Assembly: GCF_012843905.1 (NCBI RefSeq)
Contig: NZ_JABAGC010000012.1
Span: 1-64,000 of the forward strand
Direction: 5' to 3'
From: Clostridium sp. SM-530-WT-3G
GTDB taxonomy: Bacteria; Bacillota; Clostridia; Clostridiales; Clostridiaceae
DNA length: 64,000 nt
A program made the position numbers and the translations under genes. Below the pieces are notes generated by a model, which did not search any database, was not told where the DNA came from, and saw only the letters and a program-made list of their open reading frames with translations. Positions 18,149 through 27,973 of the stretch are shown in pieces. Position 1 is the first letter of the stretch. Each line of letters starts with the position of its first letter.

Positions 18149-18949
18149 TTATGCAGCTCCTTCACTTCCATTAGGATTATTTTCATTAAATGTTCTTCTT
18201 TCTTCTGGTGATAAGTAACATATAAGCTTTTGCTCCACAACTCTAGGATTCAATCCTGCTTGAATAGCTAAAACCCCTTCAACAATCATTTCTTTTATTG
18301 CAACTTCTCCTTTACTTTTAGCAATTAAATTTTGTGAAATTGGTGATCCAAATAAATTTGCAATAAGTGATCCATAATATGTAGTTATAAGAGCTTTTCC
18401 CATACCTACAGCTATTGTTGTTGCATCCGATAAATTTGCAAGCATCTGTATTAACCCTATTAACGTCCCAAGCATACCCATACTTGGACCATATACTCCA
18501 ATCATAGCAAACATATTAGCATTTTCAGCATGCCTTGTTTCCATTCCAGCTATATCTGATTCTAATATTTCTTTAATTGATTCAGGCTCAGTACCATCAA
18601 CAACCATTTGAAGTCCTTTTTTAAGAAATTGATCTTCTAAATTATTTATTGTATCTTCTAATGATAATAACCCTTCTTTTCTTGCCTTAGTAGACAAATC
18701 TGAAAATTGAGTAACAATTGACAATTTAGAACTAGTATCTTCTTTTATAGCTTGGCCTAATAATTTACCAAAATTCTTCAATACGTGTGGTGGAGTTATT
18801 ATCATTGTAACTGCTGTAACTCCACCTAAAGTAATGGCTACAGATGGTATATCTAAAAATAATCCTAAGGTTGGTATTCCCATTCCATAGAACATCATTC
18901 CGATTCCCAGGGCAAATCCCACAATAGTCAATACCTGTGTTTTTTTCAT
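18149..18949 (-). CDS. motA: Flagellar motor stator protein MotA
   Basis: MotA is the channel-forming stator subunit. The protein has 266 residues with four membrane helices: two near the N-terminus (about 5-25 and 33-55) and two around 150-205 (MFAMIGVYGPSMGMLGTLIG and the following ALITTYYGSLIANLFGSP segment). The large cytoplasmic loop between them contacts FliG. The GMLGTLIGLIQML and SLIANLFGSPIS segments are MotA/ExbB signatures. It follows flbD by 12 nt and precedes motB by 3 nt. Confidence 0.94.
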   Translation of the reverse strand: MKKTQVLTIVGFALGIGMMFYGMGIPTLGLFLDIPSVAITLGGVTAVTMIITPPHVLKNFGKLLGQAIKEDTSSKLSIVTQFSDLSTKARKEGLLSLEDTINNLEDQFLKKGLQMVVDGTEPESIKEILESDIAGMETRHAENANMFAMIGVYGPSMGMLGTLIGLIQMLANLSDATTIAVGMGKALITTYYGSLIANLFGSPISQNLIAKSKGEVAIKEMIVEGVLAIQAGLNPRVVEQKLICYLSPEERRTFNENNPNGSEGAA

Positions 18950-18961
18950 TATTAATTCCTC

Positions 18962-19153
18962 CTACATAATATCTCTATACATCTTTCTTTTGAAATTTAT
19001 TATTTTCTTCTTAATTTCTTCAATACTTTCAAGCACTAGATATTTCTTACCATTGCTCAAAGTAATCACAGTCTCAGGTACAGATTCTATTTTTTCTATA
19101 TGATCATCATTAAGGGTAAATTTCATATTATTCATAGCTGTTAAATCTATCAT
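18962..19153 (-). CDS. flbD: FlbD-family small flagellar protein
   Basis: This 63-residue protein carries the FlbD family pattern MIDLTAMNN...FTLNDDHIEKIESVPETVITL...GKKYLVLESIEEI. It is a small beta-rich cytoplasmic protein with no export signal. In Firmicutes it lies between flgE and motA, as here. Its function is poorly defined. It starts at ATG 19153, and GGAGGGGGAGC lies just upstream. A 209-nt gap, probably holding a promoter, separates it from flgE. Confidence 0.85.
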   Translation of the reverse strand: MIDLTAMNNMKFTLNDDHIEKIESVPETVITLSNGKKYLVLESIEEIKKKIINFKRKMYRDIM

Positions 19154-19198
19154 GCTCCCCCTCCATTCTTAATATTAATAATGAACCTTCTATCCCCT

Positions 19199-19204
19199 AT
19201 TATA
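19199..19204 (-). promoter_or_regulatory. Possible internal -10 box before flbD-motAB
   Basis: The minus strand shows TATAAT about 45 nt before flbD, in the 209-nt gap (19154-19362) after flgE. The -35 is weak. The gap also has AACAGC...GCTGTT arms (about 19238-19287) that could form a long loose hairpin. I see nothing else in it. Confidence 0.35.
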
Positions 19205-19362
19205 CCTTGTACATTAATATGTAATATATTAAATATAACAGCCACATTAACTTTAATTATAAATATTAAATACTGCAGCTGTTATTAGATAATTCATATT
19301 AAATATATATCATTAAAATATTATAATTTCTTATTAATCAATCACAAACTCATCATAAAATA

Positions 19363-20418
19363 TTATCTAATTAACCCAGTTATTGTCTGTAGTATTTCAT
19401 CAGCATTACTTATCATCTTCGATGATGCCTGGAATGCTCTTGTAGCCGTAATCATATCTGTAAATTGCTCTGTAATATCTACATTAGATGCTTCTAAACA
19501 TCCTTGTATAAAATCTCCATAAGCATTACTGTTATCCTTATTCTCATCAGTACCTACAGCTGATCTTATGGTTTCACTTCCTGAGTTTGTAGAAACCTGA
19601 AGTAAATTACCTCCAACTGATGTTAATCCTTCTGGATTTTTAAATGTTGCAGTTGCAATTTGACCTAATGCAGATCTACTCCCATCTGCTAATATTGCTG
19701 TTATTACTCCATCTTTCCCAATTGTAAATGATGCTACTTTTTTTTCTTCAGTTGTTCCATCTGCATTCTTTACAATAACACTATCAGGTATTTGTAATGG
19801 ATATAACTTCTCTCTACTAGCCTTTAAATCTCCATCTGCATCTACATATTGAACCTTTCCATCATCATCTATAGACGGACCTGTTGGATCTCCTGCAGCA
19901 TTTCCTCCAGCTGTAGCTTTAGGGGTAGATGATAATAAATATCCCATTACTCTATATCCATCAGCCGTTAATAAATTTCCATCTTTATCTAATACTAAAT
20001 TACCATCTCTTGTATAATTTATTGACATGCCACCACTATCTGCAATACCATTAGTATCATTAAGCTCAACACCCTTTGCATCTGTGTAATCAACTAATCC
20101 TGAACCTACAATTAAATATCCCTCTCCATCAATACATACATCAAGTGATCTACCTGTTGATAACGCATTACCTTGAGACATTACTTTATTTATACTTGAA
20201 AGTTGAGCTCCAAGCCCTACTTGTTTAGCATTAGTACCGCCTTTAGTTGATGTTGGCGATGTTGCTGCACTTGAACTTTGATAAATCATATCTGAAAACC
20301 TTGCATTTGAAGATTTAAATGCAGTAGTACTCACATTGGCTATATTATTACCTATTACATCTAATTTAGTTTGATTAACTTTCATTCCACTTATTCCTGA
20401 ATACATTGACCTTAACAT
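19363..20418 (-). CDS. flgE: Flagellar hook protein FlgE
   Basis: This hook protein has 351 residues, short compared with the ~400-residue enterobacterial FlgE but normal for Firmicutes. The N-terminal MLRSMYSGISGMKVNQTKLDVIGNNIANVST and the C-terminal NVDITEQFTDMITATRAFQASSKMISNADE segments form the D0 coiled ends. The core has the CIDGEGYLIVGSG motif. The mid-region is low-complexity and gives the variable surface domain. It is exported and polymerises under the FlgD cap, with FliK setting its length; both genes lie directly upstream. The start is clear: ATG 20418. Confidence 0.92.
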   Translation of the reverse strand: MLRSMYSGISGMKVNQTKLDVIGNNIANVSTTAFKSSNARFSDMIYQSSSAATSPTSTKGGTNAKQVGLGAQLSSINKVMSQGNALSTGRSLDVCIDGEGYLIVGSGLVDYTDAKGVELNDTNGIADSGGMSINYTRDGNLVLDKDGNLLTADGYRVMGYLLSSTPKATAGGNAAGDPTGPSIDDDGKVQYVDADGDLKASREKLYPLQIPDSVIVKNADGTTEEKKVASFTIGKDGVITAILADGSRSALGQIATATFKNPEGLTSVGGNLLQVSTNSGSETIRSAVGTDENKDNSNAYGDFIQGCLEASNVDITEQFTDMITATRAFQASSKMISNADEILQTITGLIR

Positions 20419-20482
20419 TTTCTCATATCCCCTATCTTATTATTTTTATTTTGCAAAATACAATTAATATATTGTTTCTAAA

Positions 20483-21409
20483 CTATATACTCAAACCAGC
20501 CAAAAATTTATTCTCATCATTAATTAACTCATCTATATTATCCGAATTTGAACTATTATTGTTTAATTTAGTAGTATTTCTTGTTACTAATGCTTCTGTT
20601 GTATTATTTTTTATTGCCTCATTTACAACATCATCTGATAAATCTTTACCTGCAACAGCTATAGTACTATAATCTACAGTTTTAGTAGTTCCATCTTCTA
20701 ATTTAATGGTTACTTTTACCACACTATTTTGTTTATCTAAATAAGCTTTTTCAATAATACATTTATGTGCTGTTTTAGTAGTAGTTGTAACAGTTGTATT
20801 CTGTCCATTAATAACTTCATTATGATTTTTAGTTGTTACTTCAACATAAACAGCTGTAGCATTATCTTTAGCAAGTGTAGATGCCGCTGAGAAATTTGAA
20901 TTTAATGCAGTTTCATAATTAGCTGACCCATATCCCGAATCTGATGTACCAATTATCTTATTCATAGAATAATTACTATAAGTTCCTGTTTTAGGGTCTA
21001 ATATTGTTGCAGTAGTCACTGTACCATTTTTTATTATTTGTGATATTATCCCATATTTATTATATCCATCCGCATCAGTCTCACTTAAAATTGCAACCTT
21101 ACCAACCATCTGTTCATAAGCAAAATCCTGCATTGTAGTATTAAGATTATTCATCTGTTCAATACTTGAAAATTGGGCCATTTGAGATACATATGCAGTA
21201 GAATCTTGATTTTGAGTTGGATCCATATTCTTAAGCTGAGCTACTAACAAATTTAAAAAAGCATTCTTACCCAATCCATTATTTTGTTCTACAATTGCCG
21301 TTCCTCTATCAGTAGTTCCAATTTTCCCTGATTCATAAGAACTCCTTGCAGCAGCCTTCGCATCAGCTGCTTTTGTATAATTATTAGTTAATGTAGTTTG
21401 TACTGCCAC
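20483..21409 (-). CDS. flgD: Hook-capping protein FlgD
   Basis: FlgD caps the growing hook. It has 308 residues from GTG 21409, eight bases after AGGAGG; an earlier GTG at 21418 overlaps that site and is less likely. The conserved N-terminal FlgD part is LGKNAFLNLLVAQLKNMDPT followed by SQMAQFSSIEQMNNL. A Tudor/Fn3-type region follows, and the C-terminal ~100 residues are a low-complexity asparagine/threonine-rich tail that is longer than in most FlgD proteins. It sits between fliK and flgE. The usual clostridial TIGR02530-type gene between flgD and flgE is not seen here; only 64 nt separate them. Confidence 0.9.
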   Translation of the reverse strand: MAVQTTLTNNYTKAADAKAAARSSYESGKIGTTDRGTAIVEQNNGLGKNAFLNLLVAQLKNMDPTQNQDSTAYVSQMAQFSSIEQMNNLNTTMQDFAYEQMVGKVAILSETDADGYNKYGIISQIIKNGTVTTATILDPKTGTYSNYSMNKIIGTSDSGYGSANYETALNSNFSAASTLAKDNATAVYVEVTTKNHNEVINGQNTTVTTTTKTAHKCIIEKAYLDKQNSVVKVTIKLEDGTTKTVDYSTIAVAGKDLSDDVVNEAIKNNTTEALVTRNTTKLNNNSSNSDNIDELINDENKFLAGLSI

Positions 21410-21421
21410 ATTTTTCACCTC

Positions 21422-22750
21422 CTAAACTAAGAAATCCAAATTATTATCTAGAATTGATAAATTTTCTTCCTGCATTTCATCATCTTCATCCATGCTAACA
21501 TTAGCATGTCCACTATTATTTGATTTACGTTCATTATTATTTTGTTCTTGAGACAATTGCCCTCCAAAGGTTTGTTCTTTAAAGAAAGTAGAATCTTCAT
21601 TATAAATATCAATATTTACTTCAGAAACTTTAATATTTTGATCTACAAGTTCCTTTTTTATCTCTGATAAATTTTGTGATAATAGTTCTGCAGTTTCCTT
21701 TGAATTTGCTTTTAAATTGACCTTCATAAATCCATCTTCTTGTACTAACCTAATAGTTATTTCACCAAGATTTCCTGGATTTACTTTCACCGTAAGTTCC
21801 TTAATATTGTTTACGTTCATATATTTAACATCCTTGATCAGATCACTAGTAAATGTAGATTTATTAATAGTAAGTCCCTTTGCTTCAGTATTCTGAGTTT
21901 GTATACTTTGAGTTCTTGAAGCAAATAAATTAATTTTATTATCTATAGAATCATTTTTATCTTCAATTAATGAATTTAGAAATTTATTTTCCTTAGAATT
22001 ATTGTTTCCTAACATTCCTGAGTTACTATTCTCATTAGATGTATCTTGTTTAAATAATTCTTGAGAAGGTGCTACATTTTTTCCCTGCTCTTCTGAGTTC
22101 TGAAGTACTTCATCAAGTTTTGAAATAATATTATTAATACCTTTATTCATATTGTTGTCATTATTTGAGTCTCCACTTAATTGCTGAAGGAAACTTTTTA
22201 ATTGTTTTAATATATCAGAATCAAAAAAATTATTTGAATCTACTTTAAGCAATTGATTTAACAAATTATTTTTATCATTATTATTGGTAAGTTTCTCAAT
22301 TAGTGTTTCTAATATTTTATTATTTTCCTTCACTTTTTCCATTTGTGATAATTCATTTGATTTAATTAAAATATTTAATCCATTAAGTAGTTCATCTAAA
22401 ATATCATTTACTTTTTTATCCTCAGAATTTTCTTTTTCATCCGTTTCCTTAATATCTTCTTTAGAATCATTTATTTTATCTTTAACTTTATCACTTTCAA
22501 AATTTTTACTTGAATTAGCTATAGATCTTTTATCACTTACTTTTGAGTCTTTTTTAAAATTCAATACTTCATCAAATCTCTTTTTATTAATATTATTTAG
22601 TTTTTGCTTACTATTATCTGAAATTATATTGTTATAATCACTAAGAGTATTAGATATTGTTTGGGAATTTTGATTTTTAGAATCGTTTGATAATTGTATC
22701 AAACTGCTATTATTTACATAACTATTAAAGAATTGTGTATTGTTAACCAT
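21422..22750 (-). CDS. fliK: Hook-length control protein FliK
   Basis: This 442-residue protein has a long low-complexity N-terminal ruler rich in Asn, Lys and Ser (about 1-310). A compact C-terminal domain follows (about 310-400), with KVNPGNLGEITIRLVQEDGFM being the clear FliK signature. FliK is exported, measures the hook and then contacts FlhB to switch export to filament proteins. The ruler has diverged too far to align, as usual. The gene lies 3 nt upstream of the FlgD stop-side boundary region and 48 nt after fliJ. Confidence 0.9.
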   Translation of the reverse strand: MVNNTQFFNSYVNNSSLIQLSNDSKNQNSQTISNTLSDYNNIISDNSKQKLNNINKKRFDEVLNFKKDSKVSDKRSIANSSKNFESDKVKDKINDSKEDIKETDEKENSEDKKVNDILDELLNGLNILIKSNELSQMEKVKENNKILETLIEKLTNNNDKNNLLNQLLKVDSNNFFDSDILKQLKSFLQQLSGDSNNDNNMNKGINNIISKLDEVLQNSEEQGKNVAPSQELFKQDTSNENSNSGMLGNNNSKENKFLNSLIEDKNDSIDNKINLFASRTQSIQTQNTEAKGLTINKSTFTSDLIKDVKYMNVNNIKELTVKVNPGNLGEITIRLVQEDGFMKVNLKANSKETAELLSQNLSEIKKELVDQNIKVSEVNIDIYNEDSTFFKEQTFGGQLSQEQNNNERKSNNSGHANVSMDEDDEMQEENLSILDNNLDFLV

Positions 22751-22798
22751 ATATTTGCACCTCCATTAAAATTAAGATTTATACATTTTTCAATATAT

Positions 22799-23236
22799 TT
22801 AACTGTTTTCATTTCTTATATACGAATATAAAGCAAGTTCATCCAATGTTATCTGCTCTATTCGTTCTTTTTCTCTTATAAATGCGTTATATTTTTTTTC
22901 TCTTAAAGCTTCAACAGTTTTTCTCTCAATTTGTTTAGTAATTAATTCTCTTCTTCTTTTATCAACTTCAAGATTTTTGATTTTTAATTCATCTGTAGCT
23001 GATTTAATCCCCTTTTGTAACCCAGATACGTAGTATCTCTTTAATTTTTGATATATTACATCTTCATTTCCACTTATACCTTTATATTTGTTATAATTAT
23101 CTTTTAAATTTTGTAATTTATCTTCTACTATTCTTTTTTCTCTCTGACATTCAGTAAACAAACGCTTACTTTCTTCTTCTTTTTCTTTTCTTATATCTAA
23201 AAGCTTATCTAAACTAAATTTAAATTCTTCACCCAT
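22799..23236 (-). CDS. fliJ: Flagellar export protein FliJ
   Basis: This 145-residue all-helical coiled-coil protein starts with EEFKFSLDKLLDIRKEKEEE and carries heptads throughout, matching FliJ in size and pattern. FliJ sits in the FliI hexamer, activates the export ATPase and escorts chaperones to the gate. It follows fliI by 18 nt. Coiled-coil proteins of this type are not easy to tell apart by sequence alone, so the neighbour order fliH-fliI-fliJ-fliK carries much of the weight. Confidence 0.88.
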   Translation of the reverse strand: MGEEFKFSLDKLLDIRKEKEEESKRLFTECQREKRIVEDKLQNLKDNYNKYKGISGNEDVIYQKLKRYYVSGLQKGIKSATDELKIKNLEVDKRRRELITKQIERKTVEALREKKYNAFIREKERIEQITLDELALYSYIRNENS

Positions 23237-23254
23237 TTATTCACCTCATTTAAA

Positions 23255-24571
23255 TTATTTAAACATTGAAATCAATTCTTGCTGAGTTGTTTCAAAAGAT
23301 GCTTTTTCTTCTATTCCTTGACATAAGAAATTGTTTAATCTTTCATTATAAGCAACTGCCATATCTATTTTTTTGCTACTTCCTTTTACATATGCTCCTA
23401 TATTGATTAAATCTTCTGAGTCCTTATATGTGGCTAATAAATCTCTTGCCAGAGATGCCGATGTTTTATGTTCCTTAGTAGCTATTTGACTCATAAGTCT
23501 ACTTACACTATTTAAAACATCAATAGCTGGATAATGATTCTTATGTGCCAAACTTCTTGATAAAACTATGTGACCATCTAGAATACCTCTAACAGTATCA
23601 GCTATAGGTTCATTAAAATCGTCCCCATCAACAAGTACAGTATAAAAAGCTGTAATAGAACCATCCTCAGATGTACCAGCTCTTTCCATAAGTTTAGGAA
23701 GCTTTGCAAATACTGATGGAGTATATCCTTTAGTAGCAGGAGGTTCCCCTATTGCAAGTCCAATTTCTCTTTGTGCCATAGCAAATCTTGTTACTGAGTC
23801 CATCATAAGAATTACTTTCTTTCCTTGATCTCTAAAATACTCTGCAATAGCAGTAGCAGTAAGTGCACCTTTAAGTCTAATTAATGCTGGCTTATCGGAA
23901 GTCGCACATACTACAACAGATCTTTTCATGCCTTCAGGTCCTAAATCTTTTTCAATAAATTCACGTACTTCTCTTCCTCTTTCTCCAATTAAACAAATAA
24001 CATTAACATCAGCCATTGCTTCTCTTGCTATCATTCCAAGAGTAGTACTCTTACCAACTCCACTACCTGCAAATATACCTATTCTCTGTCCATCACCAAC
24101 CGTCATAAAGCCATCAATAGCTCTAACTCCTGTAGGCATTATTTCTTTAATTCTTTTTCTCTTCATAGGGTCTGGAGCTTCATTTTCTAGTGGATATTCC
24201 TCTCCATCAAAATCAAGCAAATCACTATCTAAGGGATTTCCAAGACCATCAATGATATGACCTAAAAGCTTATCTGAGCACTTTACAGTAAGAGGCTTAT
24301 GTTGAGGTACAACCTTACACCCAGGTGATATACCTATAAGTTCACCTAAAGGCATTAATATTACAAATTCATCTCTAAATCCAACAACTTCACAATTTAT
24401 AGGTTGGTTTCTTTCATTGTATATAATACATAATTCACCTACAAATGCCTTTATCCCTTGAACTTCTACAGTAAGCCCAATAACTTTTTTAACAATACCT
24501 TCACTATATATTGGTGATGTACTATTAATTTTTTTTAATATTCTCTCAAAATTCACATTTAACTCAATCAT
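23255..24571 (-). CDS. fliI: Flagellum-specific export ATPase FliI
   Basis: This 438-residue ATPase powers flagellar type III export and is related to the F1 beta subunit. The Walker A motif GSGVGKST is around residue 168, and the FliI-type GERGREVREF follows. The Walker B region is ILMMDSVTRFA, and EPPATKGYTPSVF is a T3SS ATPase signature. The N-terminal ~85 residues form the beta-barrel domain. It lies 15 nt after fliH and 18 nt before fliJ. It is cytoplasmic and docks at FlhA through FliH and FliJ. Confidence 0.96.
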   Translation of the reverse strand: MIELNVNFERILKKINSTSPIYSEGIVKKVIGLTVEVQGIKAFVGELCIIYNERNQPINCEVVGFRDEFVILMPLGELIGISPGCKVVPQHKPLTVKCSDKLLGHIIDGLGNPLDSDLLDFDGEEYPLENEAPDPMKRKRIKEIMPTGVRAIDGFMTVGDGQRIGIFAGSGVGKSTTLGMIAREAMADVNVICLIGERGREVREFIEKDLGPEGMKRSVVVCATSDKPALIRLKGALTATAIAEYFRDQGKKVILMMDSVTRFAMAQREIGLAIGEPPATKGYTPSVFAKLPKLMERAGTSEDGSITAFYTVLVDGDDFNEPIADTVRGILDGHIVLSRSLAHKNHYPAIDVLNSVSRLMSQIATKEHKTSASLARDLLATYKDSEDLINIGAYVKGSSKKIDMAVAYNERLNNFLCQGIEEKASFETTQQELISMFK

Positions 24572-24586
24572 TGACCATCCTCCATA

Positions 24587-25375
24587 TTACCCAAAAATAG
24601 CTTTCTTTATCTGCTCCATTCCTATATCTACCCCAACTTTTACTACACCACTTGATTTTTCTAATACTGCATTTCCTGGTTCCAAAGAATCATCTGTAGC
24701 AATAAAAATATCATTTTTTATACCATACGATATTTTCCATCTTTCACTATTCTCTTTTATTTTGTCTACATGAACTGAATTAGCCCTTATTATAATACTT
24801 TCTTCACCCTTTGATATTTGAAATGCTTCATCTATTAGTGAATTTAATGAATCATCATTTGATAAAGTTTTTCTAGTTATACTTTCAGCAATATTAAGTG
24901 CCAAATTAACTATTTCATTTCTCTTACTTTCAAGATATTCTGAATAATCCTTTTGAGCTGAATTTAATAGCTTTTCTGCTTTTTCTATAATAGTTGAAGC
25001 TTCTTGTTTAGCATTCTCTATATTTTCATCATAAGCTTTTTTATAGCCATCATCATAACCATTTTTAATTCCTTGCTCATATCCTTTTTCATAAGCATTT
25101 TTTTCGGCTACCGAAGCCTCCATCTGTGTTCTTAACAAAATTGCTTTCTTTTCATTTTCAGCATCTTGTATTATTCGCTGTCCAATTTCTTCATATCTCT
25201 TTAGCAATTCTTCAGGATCAACCTTTGGAACTTGTGGTACTTCTTCCACAAGTTCCTCTTCAATAATATCTTCTTGATTTACATTTATATTTTTTTTTAA
25301 ATAATGTGTAGTAATTATTTTTTTTTCTCCAGTTGTAGCAAAATTATTTTTTATAAGACTATACGATGAGCGCAT
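24587..25375 (-). CDS. fliH: Flagellar assembly protein FliH
   Basis: FliH regulates FliI. The protein has 262 residues from ATG 25375, with GAGG eight bases upstream; a GTG three codons earlier would abut the same site. A long charged coiled coil (about 60-140) contains GYEQGIKNGYDDGYKKAYDE, the glycine-repeat motif typical of FliH. The C-terminal globular domain (about 165-262) resembles the V-ATPase E subunit. It overlaps the end of fliG by 17 nt, so translation is probably coupled. Confidence 0.92.
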   Translation of the reverse strand: MRSSYSLIKNNFATTGEKKIITTHYLKKNINVNQEDIIEEELVEEVPQVPKVDPEELLKRYEEIGQRIIQDAENEKKAILLRTQMEASVAEKNAYEKGYEQGIKNGYDDGYKKAYDENIENAKQEASTIIEKAEKLLNSAQKDYSEYLESKRNEIVNLALNIAESITRKTLSNDDSLNSLIDEAFQISKGEESIIIRANSVHVDKIKENSERWKISYGIKNDIFIATDDSLEPGNAVLEKSSGVVKVGVDIGMEQIKKAIFG

Positions 25376-26375
25376 CTTCTCCACCTCTTGAAATTATAAT
25401 TTCATTTGCATCATCTAATCTTCTAATAATAGAAACAATTTTTTGTTGTGCTTTTTCAACATCTGTTATTCTAACAGGCCCTAAGAATTCCATATCTTCT
25501 TTTAGTGAAGCTGCAGCTCTCTTAGATTGATTTCTATAAATAGCATTGGCAACTTCTTCCGAACATCCTTTAAGTGCAAGTGCAAGATCACTAGCTTCAA
25601 CTTCTCTAAGAATTCTTTGAATAGACACATCATCAAGAGAAATAATGTCTTCAAATACAAACATAGAACTTTTAACTCTATCTGCAAGTTCAGCATTTTC
25701 TCTTTCTAGTCCTTCAGTAATATTCTTTTCAGTTGTTCTATCAACAGAGTTTAATATACCAACTAATGTTTCTACTCCTCCAAGTGTAGTCATTTCAGTT
25801 CTTACAACTGATGATAACTTACTCTCAAGAACTGCTTCAATTTCTTTTATGACCATAGGTGACGTTGTATTCATAGTTGCTATTCTATATGCAACCTCAC
25901 TTTGAGTTTCTTCTGGAAGCTCAGCCATAACCTGGGCTGCTTTATCAGGTTGTAAATAACATAAGATTAATGCAATAGTCTGTGGTTGTTCTGACATTAT
26001 TACATTTAAAAGCTGCTTAGGATCAGCCTTTCTTGCAATAGAGAAAGGTCTGTACTGTGCAGTAGCTTCTGAAACTTTATCTAAAATTTCATTTGCTCTT
26101 TGAGATCCTAATGCCTTTGATAGAAGCTCTTTAGCATAATCCATACCACCTTCGACTATGTAATCTCTAGCTTTATTTATTTGTAAAAATTCATTCAATA
26201 TTTCTTCTCTCTGTTCTGATGTTACAGATGTAATATTTGCAATTTCATAAGTAATCTTTTGTATATCAGCTTCAGGAAGCTTTTTAAGTATCCCTGATGA
26301 CGCTTCTGGTCCAAGAGTAATAAATAATATTGCAGCTTTCTGTACGCCTGATAGTTTACGTGAATCTTTCGCCAT
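25359..26375 (-). CDS. fliG: Flagellar motor switch protein FliG
   Basis: FliG is the rotor protein that contacts MotA. It has 338 residues from ATG 26375, with GAGG eight bases upstream. N domain: KLSGVQKAAILFITLGPEASSGILK. Middle domain: EQPQTIALILCYLQPDKAAQVM, the PQTxA[L/I]IL EHPQR-like region. C domain: FVFEDIISLDDVSIQRILREV, followed by the charged helix that faces the stator. It overlaps fliH by 17 nt and begins 5 nt after fliF. The partner switch proteins FliM and FliN are not encoded anywhere in this window. Confidence 0.95.
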   Translation of the reverse strand: MAKDSRKLSGVQKAAILFITLGPEASSGILKKLPEADIQKITYEIANITSVTSEQREEILNEFLQINKARDYIVEGGMDYAKELLSKALGSQRANEILDKVSEATAQYRPFSIARKADPKQLLNVIMSEQPQTIALILCYLQPDKAAQVMAELPEETQSEVAYRIATMNTTSPMVIKEIEAVLESKLSSVVRTEMTTLGGVETLVGILNSVDRTTEKNITEGLERENAELADRVKSSMFVFEDIISLDDVSIQRILREVEASDLALALKGCSEEVANAIYRNQSKRAAASLKEDMEFLGPVRITDVEKAQQKIVSIIRRLDDANEIIISRGGEDALIV

Positions 26376-26380
26376 ATCTA

Positions 26381-27952
26381 TCACCTCTCATTTTCATTAA
26401 GCCAAGCTTTAATAATTTCTACAACTTGTTCTGGTTTTTCTGTAGCATATTTCTTAATTTCATTTTCTAAATGAGTATTTTCAGTCTCTTTATCAAACTC
26501 GATAGGATCGAAGGCTTCTGGTTCTTTAGGTATGATAGTATCGTCTATTAATGTATCAAATAACTGTTCATCCTCTTCTTCCTTCTTCTTTCTTCTCTTA
26601 ATAATTATAAATACTAGTAATCCTATTACTACTGCTCCTACAATACCACCAATAATAATCATCATATTTCTCTTATTAGCAGCTTCTTCTGCTTCCATAG
26701 CTTGGACATCAGCTTGTGCTTTATCTGCTGCTGTTGTATCAAACGGCATACCTACAACTGAAAGTTGATCTCCATTTACAGGATTCAACCCAATAGCATT
26801 TGATATTGATTTAGTTAATTGAGTAACTTCATCATCTGTAAGAGTTCTATCTACTACAACTGAAGCTGTTACTCTCAATACTTTTCCCTGTGCAGTTATA
26901 GTTTTTACTTCACTCTTTCCTGAATCATAATTAGTTTTTTGCTCTTCTCTCGTAGATGTGCTATTATCTTTATTATTTTCATTAATTTGATTACTCATAT
27001 TATTATCTACAGGACTTTCTGTCACAGTATCACCTGTGCTACTACTATTAGATTCTTTTAGTATATCCTGACTTACTATAACCTTATTAGGATCTATAGT
27101 AGTTTCAGATTTTTGAGTAGAATCAAAATCTAGCTTAGCATTAACTTGTGCTTTAACTTTATTTTTCCCTACAATAGGTTCTAATAAATCAATTATTGCT
27201 TTTTGAAGCTTTTGTTCATAATCCTTCTCAGCTTTCTGCTGTTTTGAAATATTATCAGAATTTATTTCTTCTGTATCATCTGAATTTAAATCCTTAGTAA
27301 GCCATGTACCATTTTGATCTACAACAGTAACATTTTCTCTTGGAATGTTTTGAGCACTTGCAGATACAATTGCTACAATTGATTTAACCTGTTCTTCAGA
27401 AACGCTTTGTCCTTGCTTAATTTTTAAAGTGACTGAAGCGGTACCCTTTTCATTATTATTTTTAGCAAAAATAGAACTTTCAGGTTCTGTTATGGTTACT
27501 TTTACATTTTCAATTGGTTCTAAAGATTTAATAGTTTTTGCTATTTCTCCTTCAATCATTCTCTTTTTGTTAAGCTTAAATTGATCATCTGTCATTCCAA
27601 AAGAACTTTGACTATCCATCAATTCATATCCAGTACTACCAGAAGTCAATGTAGGTGCAAGATTTAGTCTTAATTTATCAACTTGTTCCTCCGGTACATA
27701 AATAGTATTGGTAGAACTATCAATTTTAGCATCTACTTTATCGGATGTTAATTGGTCAAGAACTGCTTTAGCATCTGTTGCATCCAAGTTAGAAAACAGA
27801 ACTTCATATTTAGTTTTTGATGAATAAACTATAGCACTTACAATAGCTACTATAATAGCTATTAGTGATGCTATAATTGCAATCTTTATCTTTTTATTCT
27901 GTGACTTAAACTTTTCAAATAGTTCCTTGACCCTTTCTAAAAGTTTATTCAT
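26381..27952 (-). CDS. fliF: Flagellar MS-ring protein FliF
   Basis: FliF builds the MS ring in the cytoplasmic membrane. It has 523 residues with two membrane helices: IKIAIIASLIAIIVAIVSAIVYS (about 22-44) and MIIIGGIVGAVVIGLLVFIIIK (about 427-449). Between them are the ring-building motifs, including the RMIEGEIAKTIKSLEPIENVKVTI segment. A low-complexity Ser/Asn loop lies at about 300-350. The C-terminal tail DPIEFDKETENTHLENEIKKYATEKPEQVVEIIKAWL binds FliG. It follows fliE by 21 nt. The length is typical. Confidence 0.95.
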   Translation of the reverse strand: MNKLLERVKELFEKFKSQNKKIKIAIIASLIAIIVAIVSAIVYSSKTKYEVLFSNLDATDAKAVLDQLTSDKVDAKIDSSTNTIYVPEEQVDKLRLNLAPTLTSGSTGYELMDSQSSFGMTDDQFKLNKKRMIEGEIAKTIKSLEPIENVKVTITEPESSIFAKNNNEKGTASVTLKIKQGQSVSEEQVKSIVAIVSASAQNIPRENVTVVDQNGTWLTKDLNSDDTEEINSDNISKQQKAEKDYEQKLQKAIIDLLEPIVGKNKVKAQVNAKLDFDSTQKSETTIDPNKVIVSQDILKESNSSSTGDTVTESPVDNNMSNQINENNKDNSTSTREEQKTNYDSGKSEVKTITAQGKVLRVTASVVVDRTLTDDEVTQLTKSISNAIGLNPVNGDQLSVVGMPFDTTAADKAQADVQAMEAEEAANKRNMMIIIGGIVGAVVIGLLVFIIIKRRKKKEEEDEQLFDTLIDDTIIPKEPEAFDPIEFDKETENTHLENEIKKYATEKPEQVVEIIKAWLNENER

Positions 27953-27973
27953 GTTCTAGCTCTCCCCACCTTA

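Noticed and set aside
22284-22637. Plus-strand open frame of 117 codons opposite fliK
   Set aside because: It is a shadow of the low-complexity fliK ruler, has no ribosome binding site and has a composition typical of antisense reading.
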